From the NCBI GenBank assembly GCA_009841115.1, contig VXML01000097.1:59433-123432 (forward strand): a DNA stretch of 64,000 bases, read 5' to 3'. Source of the stretch: Gemmatimonadota bacterium. Its GTDB lineage: Bacteria > Latescibacterota > UBA2968 > UBA8231. A model generated the notes under the pieces. The model was not told the DNA's origin. It made no database searches and saw only the letters and a program-made list of their open reading frames with translations. The translations under genes and the position numbers were made by a program. Each line of letters begins with the position of its first letter. Within the stretch, counting starts at the first letter, position 1. Below are positions 57,934 through 64,000 of the stretch, piece after piece.

Positions 57934-58482
57934 ATGACAAATGTTGCAGCTACTTTGGATGACCTGCGCCACGTAGCAGAAAATGGCAAGGCCGAACTAG
58001 TCAACGGGGAATTAGTACTTATGTCGCCGACAGGAGGGTTGCCGGGGTATGCGGCGGGCGAGATTTTCGCCAGCTTGCGGGAATACGCACAGCGCACCCG
58101 CAACGGGTACGCCTTCGCGGATAATGTCGGTTTTATCGTCGATCTTCCCGAACGCCAGTCGTTCAGCCCGGACGCGGCGTTCTATACGGGTGAACTAACG
58201 ATGAAGTTTCTCAACGGGGCACCCGTATTCGCCGTTGAGGTCCGTAGCGAGGGCGATTATGGTCCGACGGCCGAGCAGGAGATGGCGCAAAAGCGGGCGG
58301 ACTATTTCGCCGCTGGGACGCTGGTCGTTTGGGATGTGGACTTGATGGGTGACGATGTGGTGCGCAGTTACAACGCAATAAATCCTGACGAGCCGATCGC
58401 ATATCGGCGAGGCGAATTGGCAGCGGCCGAGCCAGCGGTTCCGGGATGGACGCTGGCCGTGGACCGTCTTTTCCCTGATTGA
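57934..58482 (+). CDS. Uma2-family (DUF820) PD-(D/E)XK endonuclease-like protein
   Basis: 182 residues, typical length. 'AELVNGELVLMSPTG' opens the fold, and the catalytic pattern is 'FSPDAAFYTG' (Asp) with 'VFAVEVRSEGDYG' (Glu) and a C-terminal 'KRADYFAAGTLVVWDVD'. The family is widespread in cyanobacteria and other large-genome bacteria, with unclear function, perhaps DNA repair or restriction of foreign DNA. No linked partner gene. Confidence 0.9.
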   Translation: MTNVAATLDDLRHVAENGKAELVNGELVLMSPTGGLPGYAAGEIFASLREYAQRTRNGYAFADNVGFIVDLPERQSFSPDAAFYTGELTMKFLNGAPVFAVEVRSEGDYGPTAEQEMAQKRADYFAAGTLVVWDVDLMGDDVVRSYNAINPDEPIAYRRGELAAAEPAVPGWTLAVDRLFPD

Positions 58483-58503
58483 GCGGCGTATCCTTCCTTC
58501 ACC

Positions 58504-58710
58504 GTGCATACAAAACGCAAAAATACGCTGAGCGAGATCGAGCGTCTGCAACTCGCCCGCCAAGCCTTTGCCGACTACTACGCCCGCTGTTTCTGGTATA
58601 TGCGCCGGGATTTGGAAATCGGCGTCGCAGATATACCCGAGATCGCCCGCGGCTTGCGCCTGCACGGAGGCCGACAGGGATTTATCTTGGCCGCCCGCCT
58701 ATGCCCCTAA
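58504..58710 (+). CDS. Small protein upstream of AbiEii-like toxin, possible antitoxin
   Basis: 68 residues from a GTG with no good ribosome site. Helical composition ('TLSEIERLQLARQAFADYYARCFWYM', 'DIPEIARGLRLHGGRQGFI'). Its last bases overlap the AbiEii-like gene (start at 58701), an arrangement frequent in toxin-antitoxin pairs, but it lacks a clear DNA-binding motif. The coding call rests on position and length. Confidence 0.5.
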   Translation: MHTKRKNTLSEIERLQLARQAFADYYARCFWYMRRDLEIGVADIPEIARGLRLHGGRQGFILAARLCP

Positions 58711-59492
58711 GCGCGTTTCAGCAATCCATCCTGCGTTTGTTAGCGCAGAACCGCAGCCCAGAGAGCTATGTAGCTGGTGCTACGGTTCTGCACCAAATTC
58801 CCGACAGTCCGCGTTTTTCCGAAGACCTAGATATGTTCCACGACGTGGAGGACAGCGTCGCACGGAGTGCCGCATTCGACGTCGCCGTCCTAGACGCGAA
58901 TGGTTTTGCGATCGAATGGATTTTGCGGCAACCAGCCTATCTCAGGGCCATCGCGGCTAAGGAAGGGCAGTCCCTTCGATTGGAGTGGGCTCAGGATTCC
59001 GCTTTCCGCTTCTTTCCCGTTGAACAAGACGAACTTTGCGGTTACCGCCTGCACCGGGCCGACGCGGCCACCAATAAGGTGTTGGCCTTGGCCGGACGCC
59101 GAGAGGCACGCGATTTCATCGACGTTCTGCACTTGGACAGCAGCTATCTCTCATTGGGAGCGCTGTGCTGGGCGGCCTGTGGGAAAGATCAGGGCTATAC
59201 GCCGGATTTCTTGCTCGACCAGTTAAATCGCAACACGGCTTTTACCCAAGAGGAAATCCAACGACTAGACTTGGCGGTCCCCCAGACGCTATCGGATCTG
59301 AAGCGTCAGTGGTGTGCGGCAATGGAGCAGGCCGGTAGATTGCTAACCGCACTGCCTGCGGACGAAGTGGGTTGCCTCTATCTCGACAGACAACAGTCCA
59401 TTCCTGTGCAACCCGACCCGACACACGAGGTATTTTCCTCGTTGCAACGGCATTTTGGGTCCGTGCGCGGCGCTTGGCCTAAAATCTGTTGA
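58701..59492 (+). CDS. AbiEii-like nucleotidyltransferase (toxin)
   Basis: 263 residues from the ATG at 58701; open frame upstream is not coding. Family pattern: 'YVAGATVLHQIPDSPRFSED' followed by LDMF, the R-x-S-x-D-x-D metal site of the polymerase-beta fold, then 'LALAGRREARDFIDVLHL' as a substrate-binding helix. AbiEii-type toxins transfer nucleotides to target RNA. Paired with the overlapping small gene at 58504. Confidence 0.8.
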   Translation: MPLSAFQQSILRLLAQNRSPESYVAGATVLHQIPDSPRFSEDLDMFHDVEDSVARSAAFDVAVLDANGFAIEWILRQPAYLRAIAAKEGQSLRLEWAQDSAFRFFPVEQDELCGYRLHRADAATNKVLALAGRREARDFIDVLHLDSSYLSLGALCWAACGKDQGYTPDFLLDQLNRNTAFTQEEIQRLDLAVPQTLSDLKRQWCAAMEQAGRLLTALPADEVGCLYLDRQQSIPVQPDPTHEVFSSLQRHFGSVRGAWPKIC

Positions 59493-59585
59493 ACGGAGTT
59501 TCAAAGCGGGTTCTTGGCCGATCTATCCGGTCTATGACGGCAGCTACTTATGGGCCTAATCTTGATCTTCTACGATGACCGGGCT

Positions 59586-60122
59586 TTATGGGTCGAGGCC
59601 GCCTCTTCTCCCGAGTACTAAGCTCAACCCGATCTCGTTGTAGTTGCCATCAACCCATCGGCTGTAATCAATCTTGACCTGCCAGACAAAGGGTCGCTCT
59701 TTCATCATCTGGTAGCCCAATCCAATTCCCACAGTGGCATCTTTATCCCCACTGGGAAAGTATCCACCTATTTCCCCCTCTATATAATGCCCATCTTGGT
59801 TATGCCCTCGCGGGTAATAGGACACGATCCCTCCTAGCTTCCGATACCAGGGGTTGGGATAGTCGTCATTACTCCAGGTATAACCCAAGTAGGCATAGGG
59901 GCCAAAAGCGGCGTATTGGCTAGGGAACCACTTGAGGTAGAGCGCGCGTGTCGAAGGTATGCTTATGGTGATAAATCGGCTATCCTTATCTGCAAGAGAC
60001 GATACAAGACCAAACTGCGCCCCCACTTCAAAAGAAAAAGCCGCAAGGGGCCAGCCAAAAACAAGAAGGCTTCCAACACAAAGCTTAGTACACCAGTTCT
60101 CTCCAGCAATCCGACGGATCAT
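59586..60122 (-). CDS. Secreted small beta-barrel-like protein
   Basis: 178 residues. A signal peptide (LCVGSLLVFGWPLAAFSF) precedes strands with alternating residues ('LYLKWFPSQYAAFGPYAYLG', 'IEGEIGGYFPSGDKDATVGIGLGYQMM', 'NEIGLSLVLGRR'). It resembles small OmpW- or lipid A modifying-type barrels. The last residue is not Phe, so the fold is a suggestion only. It is the first gene left of the Cox operon's terminator, and transcribed alone. Confidence 0.65.
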   Translation of the reverse strand: MIRRIAGENWCTKLCVGSLLVFGWPLAAFSFEVGAQFGLVSSLADKDSRFITISIPSTRALYLKWFPSQYAAFGPYAYLGYTWSNDDYPNPWYRKLGGIVSYYPRGHNQDGHYIEGEIGGYFPSGDKDATVGIGLGYQMMKERPFVWQVKIDYSRWVDGNYNEIGLSLVLGRRGGLDP

Positions 60123-60249
60123 CTATCCATCTCCAGCAATGGATTTGGGTGGCCGTGATATCACGACCGTCAAAAGGCTCTACAACTCAAACCAATAATG
60201 CCGGTAGTGGGTTCCTTTGAAATCTAGTCGTCGCTGAGTGACCCACCAC

Positions 60250-60290
60250 ATAGAAATAGCCCCCGACGCTCAACCGGCATCGGGGGCTAT
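60250..60290 (-). terminator. Rho-independent terminator of the Cox operon
   Basis: ATAGCCCCCGA and TCGGGGGCTAT form a perfect 11-base stem around a 13-base loop, followed on the minus strand by TTTCTA. It lies 21 bases past the coxM stop. Confidence 0.9.
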
Positions 60291-60310
60291 CCTGTTAAAT
60301 ACGACGGCAC

Positions 60311-61126
60311 TCAGGCGATGGCCGAAAGCGCCTTGCGAGCAAAAACCTTCGCCAAGTGGCGGCGGTACTCTTCGCCAGCAAAGTGGTCGGCGAGAACCTC
60401 CTGTCCATCAGCCGCCCGCGCAGCAGCAGCGGCAATCGACTCCTCGCTCAAGCCGCCGCTCAGGGCCTCTTCAACCCCACTATCGCGGAAGGCCGCATTG
60501 GCCACGCCCGTAAAGGCCACCTTGACTGCGCCTCCGGCCGAGGCAGCAGCGCAGCCCACCACGGCAAAGCGCGAGGCCGGATGCGGAAACTTGACATACG
60601 CCGACTTGTCCGCAGTCGGAACCCGCACCTCAGTGATGATCTCATCCGGCGCGAGTGCGGTCAGAAACAGATCGATGAAAAACTCGTCAGCCGGAATCGA
60701 ACGCCCGCCGTCGGGTCCCCTGACGACAATCTCAGCCCCCAGCGCCAAAATCGCGGCCGGATAGTCGGCAGCCGGGTCGGCGTGGGCCAAGGACCCGCCA
60801 ATGGTGCCCTTGTTGCGCACCTGGGGATCGCCGATGACCGAGGCGGCTTGGGCCAAGGCCGAGGCCTTGGCACTCACCAAATCCGAGGATTCGATCTGGT
60901 GGTGGGTAGTGGTCGCACCAATAGCAATGGTGCCGCCGTCCTCTCTGATGTAGTTGAGCTCCGCGATCCGGCCAATGTCGATCAGCGCGCCCGGTGACGA
61001 CAGGCGCAGCTTCATAGCCGGTAACAGACTGTGGCCGCCAGCTAAGAGCTTGGCGTCGTCTGAGAGGAGCTCAATCGCCTCATCTACTGAAGAGGGACGA
61101 TGATAGTCAAACGCGACAGGTATCAT
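60311..61126 (-). CDS. coxM: Molybdenum hydroxylase FAD-binding subunit (CoxM-like)
   Basis: 271 residues, ATG after AAGGAGA. FAD-binding motifs of the vanillyl-oxidase fold are seen: 'LLAGGHSLLPAMKLRLSSPG' and 'TIGGSLAHADPAADYPAA'. It passes electrons from the iron-sulfur subunit to a quinone or other acceptor. Third gene of coxS-coxL-coxM, 14 bases after coxL. Confidence 0.92.
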   Translation of the reverse strand: MIPVAFDYHRPSSVDEAIELLSDDAKLLAGGHSLLPAMKLRLSSPGALIDIGRIAELNYIREDGGTIAIGATTTHHQIESSDLVSAKASALAQAASVIGDPQVRNKGTIGGSLAHADPAADYPAAILALGAEIVVRGPDGGRSIPADEFFIDLFLTALAPDEIITEVRVPTADKSAYVKFPHPASRFAVVGCAAASAGGAVKVAFTGVANAAFRDSGVEEALSGGLSEESIAAAAARAADGQEVLADHFAGEEYRRHLAKVFARKALSAIA

Positions 61127-61140
61127 GGTCTATCTTCTCC

Positions 61141-63513
61141 TTAGCTGGCTTGCTGGATGGCTTGCCACACCTTCTGCGGCGTCAGCGGCATCGTCAGGTC
61201 GCGCACGCCCAACGGCCATAGGGCGTCGAGCACGGCGTTGACAATGGCCGGCGGCGAGCCAATCGTGCCGGTCTCGCCAGCGCCTTTGACGCCGAGGGGA
61301 TTGTGCGGGCAGGGCGTGACAGTGTGGTCGGTTTCAAAGGAAGGCAGGTCGTCGGCGCGCGGCAGGACGTAGTCCATGTACGAGCCAGAAATGAGCTGGC
61401 CGCTGTCGTCGTACACAGCCTCCTCGAACAGGGCTTGGCCAATGCCGTGCGTAATGCCGCCGTGGACTTGGCCTTCGACGATCATGGGATTGACGATATT
61501 GCCCACGTCGTCAACGGCCACGTAACGCCGCACCGCAACCACGCCGGTCTCGGCATCCACCTCCACGACCGCTATGTGAGCGCCGAAGGGAAAGGTAAAA
61601 TTGGCCGGGTCGTAGAAGCTGGTAAACTCCAGCCCCGGCTCCAGCCCCTCGGGAAAATTGTGCGGCACGTACGCGGCTAGCGCGACCTCGCCAAAGGCGA
61701 TCGACTGGTCGGTGCCCTTGACCGTCCAACTGCCCTCGGCGAACTCGAGGTCCTCCTCCGCGGCTTCGAGCAAGTGGGCCGCGATTTTGGCCCCTTTCTC
61801 CTTGATCTTGTCCATGCTCTTGACGATGGCTGTGCCGCCAACGGCCAGCGAGCGCGAGCCGTACGTGCCCATGCCAAAGGGCACGGACTCAGTGTCACCG
61901 TGAATGATGTCCACGTCTTCGATCCCCACGCCCAACCCGTCGGCCACCACCTGGGCGAAGGTCGTCTCGTGGCCCTGCCCGTGCGAGTGGCTGCCGGTGA
62001 AGACTGTGACCTTGCCGGTGGGCTGGACGCGGACGCCCGCGCTCTCAAACAGGCCAGCGCGCGCACCCAATGCGCCGACCACGGCCGAGGGCGCAATGCC
62101 GCAGGCCTCGATATAGGTCGAAAAGCCAATGCCGATATGGCGGCCATTGCCAGCGGCGCGGGCCTGTGCCTGCTCTGCGCGCAGCTCGTCGTAGCCGATG
62201 GTCGCGAGAGCTTTTTCGAGCGCGGCCCCGTAGTTGCCGCTGTCGTATTGCAGGGCGACTTGGGTCTGATAGCCTTCCTGCTCCACGCCGTCAAAGGACG
62301 GGATGAAATTCTGGCTCCGCAGTTGGGCTGGGTCGCGGCCCGTCTCCAAGGCGGCCTGCTCGATAGTGCGTTCGAGGACGTACGTAGCCTCGGGGCGACC
62401 CGCGCCGCGCAGGGCGTCAACCGGGGTGGTGTTGGTGAAGACGCCGGTGACATCGACATGGACCGCTGGGGTCGTGTACAGCCCCTGCAAAAGCGTGCCG
62501 TAGAGATACGTGGGCACGCAGGGCGCAAAAGTCGATAGATACGCGCCGAGGTTAGCAACAGTCTTGACCCGCAGGCCGACGAAATTCCCATCGGCGTCGA
62601 GACCGAGATCGACCCTGGTGTGGTGATCGCGGCCGTGGGCATCGGTGAGGAATGCCTCGCTGCGGCTGGCGGTCCACTTGACCGGACGGCCAATCTGGCG
62701 GGAGCACCACGTGACGAGAACCTCTTCGGCATAGTGAAAAATTTTCGAGCCAAAGCCGCCGCCCACATCCGGCGACACCACGCGTACCTTGTGCTCGGGC
62801 AGACCCAGGACAAACGCCGTCATCAGCAGGCGAATAACGTGGGGGTTCTGCGACGAGGTGTAGAGCGTGTAGTGGTCGCGCGCGCCGTCGTAATCGCCAA
62901 TGGCGCAACGCGGCTCAATTGCGTTGGGGATGAGCCGTTGGTTGTCGAACTCCAATGTGGTGACGTGCGCGGCGCTGGCCAAGGCGGCGTCCGTTGCCGC
63001 TTGATCGCCGAGCTCCCAGTCGAAGGGCGTGTTGTTGGGCACATCGTCGAACAACTGCGGCGCGCCCTCTGTCACCGCTTGGGTTGCAGAGACGACCGCG
63101 TCCAAAACTTCGTAATCCACAGCCACCAACTCGGCGGCGTCCGCAGCTTGCTCGCGGCTTTCAGCGAGGACGATGGCGACCGGGTCGCCGACGTGGCGCA
63201 CCTTAGTCGCAGCCAGCACCGGATGGGCCGGCTCCTTCATGGTATCGCCGCTTTTGAAATCCACCTGCCAGCCGCAGGGGAGGCCGCCGACGCCAGCAGC
63301 TTCGAGGTCGGCACCTGTGAACACGGCGACCACGCCATCGGCTGCGGCTGCGGCCGTCGTATCGACGTTATTGATCGCGGCGTGGGCATGTGGGCTGCGC
63401 ACGAGCGCCGCAAAGGTCGAGTTGGGCAGGGCAATGTCATCGGTGTAGCGGCCCTTGCCGGTGATAAAGCGCTGGTCTTCGACGCGCTTGACGGATTGTC
63501 CTATGACTCCCAT
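61141..63513 (-). CDS. coxL: Molybdenum hydroxylase large subunit, form II (CoxL-like)
   Basis: 790 residues, ATG after AGGAGG. The active-site loop reads 'ALRGAGR' near residue 370, the form II type (AYRGAGR); true CO dehydrogenases have AYRCSFR. Catalytic Glu lies in 'VKGAGETGTIGSPPA' at the C-terminal end. 'RVEDQRFITGKGRYTDDI' is the N-terminal signature. It hydroxylates a small molecule with a molybdopterin-cytosine dinucleotide centre; CO oxidation is not implied. Between coxS and coxM on one transcript. Confidence 0.93.
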   Translation of the reverse strand: MGVIGQSVKRVEDQRFITGKGRYTDDIALPNSTFAALVRSPHAHAAINNVDTTAAAAADGVVAVFTGADLEAAGVGGLPCGWQVDFKSGDTMKEPAHPVLAATKVRHVGDPVAIVLAESREQAADAAELVAVDYEVLDAVVSATQAVTEGAPQLFDDVPNNTPFDWELGDQAATDAALASAAHVTTLEFDNQRLIPNAIEPRCAIGDYDGARDHYTLYTSSQNPHVIRLLMTAFVLGLPEHKVRVVSPDVGGGFGSKIFHYAEEVLVTWCSRQIGRPVKWTASRSEAFLTDAHGRDHHTRVDLGLDADGNFVGLRVKTVANLGAYLSTFAPCVPTYLYGTLLQGLYTTPAVHVDVTGVFTNTTPVDALRGAGRPEATYVLERTIEQAALETGRDPAQLRSQNFIPSFDGVEQEGYQTQVALQYDSGNYGAALEKALATIGYDELRAEQAQARAAGNGRHIGIGFSTYIEACGIAPSAVVGALGARAGLFESAGVRVQPTGKVTVFTGSHSHGQGHETTFAQVVADGLGVGIEDVDIIHGDTESVPFGMGTYGSRSLAVGGTAIVKSMDKIKEKGAKIAAHLLEAAEEDLEFAEGSWTVKGTDQSIAFGEVALAAYVPHNFPEGLEPGLEFTSFYDPANFTFPFGAHIAVVEVDAETGVVAVRRYVAVDDVGNIVNPMIVEGQVHGGITHGIGQALFEEAVYDDSGQLISGSYMDYVLPRADDLPSFETDHTVTPCPHNPLGVKGAGETGTIGSPPAIVNAVLDALWPLGVRDLTMPLTPQKVWQAIQQAS

Positions 63514-63522
63514 AGCGGCCTC

Positions 63523-63987
63523 CTATGCGCTTTCGGCGGCGTGTTGGACCGCCTTGATGATGTTGTCGTAGCCCGTGCAGCGGCAAAAGTTGCCTTCGAG
63601 CGCGTGGCGAACCTCCGCGTCGCTGGGCGTTGCATTGCGCTCTAGCAACTGCCAAGCGGCCATAATCATGCCGGGCGTGCAAAAGCCGCACTGCAAGCCG
63701 TGGGTCTCGCGGAAGGCTTCCTGTAGCGGGTGCAGCGTGCCGTTGGCCGCAAGCCCTTCGATGGTCGTTATCTCCGCGCCATCGGCTTGCGCCGCGAGCA
63801 TGGTACAGACCTTGACGGCTTGGCCATCGACGATGGCGGTACAGGCACCGCAGTTGCTGGTGTCGCAGCCAACGTGCGTGCCCGTCAGGCCCAACTCCTC
63901 GCGCAAATAGCTGACGAGCATCTGGCGCGGCTCCACCTCGTGCTCGTGGGTCTGGCCGTTGACAGTGACCTTGATTGCTACTGACAT
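63523..63987 (-). CDS. coxS: Molybdenum hydroxylase 2Fe-2S subunit (CoxS-like)
   Basis: 154 residues from the ATG at 63987; AGGAGG sits five bases before it, which rules out the GTG at 63993. The first cluster is ligated by C41, C46, C49 and C61 ('GCDTSNCGACTAI'), the second by 'CGFCTPGMI' and 'FCRCTGY'. It carries electrons between the molybdenum centre and FAD. First gene of the operon; its promoter would lie beyond the window end. Confidence 0.94.
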   Translation of the reverse strand: MSVAIKVTVNGQTHEHEVEPRQMLVSYLREELGLTGTHVGCDTSNCGACTAIVDGQAVKVCTMLAAQADGAEITTIEGLAANGTLHPLQEAFRETHGLQCGFCTPGMIMAAWQLLERNATPSDAEVRHALEGNFCRCTGYDNIIKAVQHAAESA

Positions 63988-64000
63988 AGCCACCTCCTAT

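Noticed and set aside
61677..62813. 378-codon frame on the same strand as coxL
   Set aside because: Shadow of coxL: its translation is rich in Arg, Ala and Ser and matches no known domain, whereas coxL itself is complete.
60311..63987. Aerobic CO dehydrogenase (form I)
   Set aside because: The large subunit has the GAGR active-site loop, not the Cys-containing CSFR loop needed for CO oxidation.
1..64000. CRISPR array, tRNA or rRNA genes
   Set aside because: No regularly spaced short repeats, no cloverleaf with TTC-arm consensus and no rRNA-like sequence were noticed on either strand.

Overview
The window comes from a Gram-negative bacterium: it has a lipoprotein with a lipobox, several predicted outer-membrane beta-barrels, a Wzx-type flippase and a sigma-54 regulatory system. 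The gene stock is the kind seen in large-genome, uncultured marine or sponge-associated lineages such as Poribacteria and Latescibacterota: three PhyH-type dioxygenases, two enolase-superfamily proteins, sugar-phosphate isomerases, a Gfo/Idh oxidoreductase, hydantoinase subunits, a CE15-like esterase and a form II CoxSLM enzyme. That placement is an inference from gene content; no rRNA or other marker gene is present. By eye the GC content is high (over 60%) at 6-13 kb and from 28 kb on, and clearly lower (near 50%) at 13.3-25 kb, so that stretch looks accessory.

Layout. 0-6 kb: end of a methyltransferase, then a leftward set with a heparinase-like lyase, two GNAT acetyltransferases, a ceramidase-like membrane protein and a P-loop kinase-like protein. 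6.2-13.2 kb: a tight rightward operon of a CocE-type hydrolase, HyuA, HyuB and an N-acyl-D-amino acid deacylase, suited to amide or cyclic-imide catabolism. 13.3-21.3 kb: mostly small leftward genes (GH99-like, two Nudix, PLP decarboxylase, alpha/alpha-toroid protein, degenerate metallo-beta-lactamase fold, two HADs, GNAT). 21.3-27.4 kb: an accessory segment with two HEPN-domain genes that share an upstream motif, a PhyH protein and an Rpn-type nuclease, bounded by two copies of the 3' end of an enolase-superfamily gene. 27.3-33 kb: enolase-superfamily and PhyH genes, an isomerase and a secreted thioredoxin.

33-39.4 kb holds the most distinctive locus. A leftward operon encodes a sensor kinase, an NtrC-type activator, a secreted coiled-coil protein and an outer-membrane barrel. 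Divergent from it is a Gly/Glu-rich lipoprotein gene with a consensus sigma-54 promoter and an upstream inverted repeat, so the activator very probably drives the lipoprotein. 39.4-41.6 kb: a MazEF-like toxin-antitoxin pair between a duplicated scrap and the intact copy of a CE15-like esterase gene.

41.7-50.6 kb: a repeat-containing secreted protein, PhyH, ArsC-like reductase, PurN, then a leftward run of isomerase, ATP sulfurylase, aldo/keto reductase, adenosine deaminase-like protein and flippase. 50.7-55.6 kb: a rightward operon of an unrecognised internally duplicated membrane protein, a GMC oxidoreductase, a Gfo/Idh oxidoreductase and EttA. 55.6-60 kb: a class III aminotransferase, a membrane protein/XRE regulator pair, a Uma2 protein and an AbiEii-like toxin module. 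60.3-64 kb: coxS-coxL-coxM of form II type, ending in a strong terminator. No tRNA, rRNA, CRISPR array or intact insertion sequence was seen.
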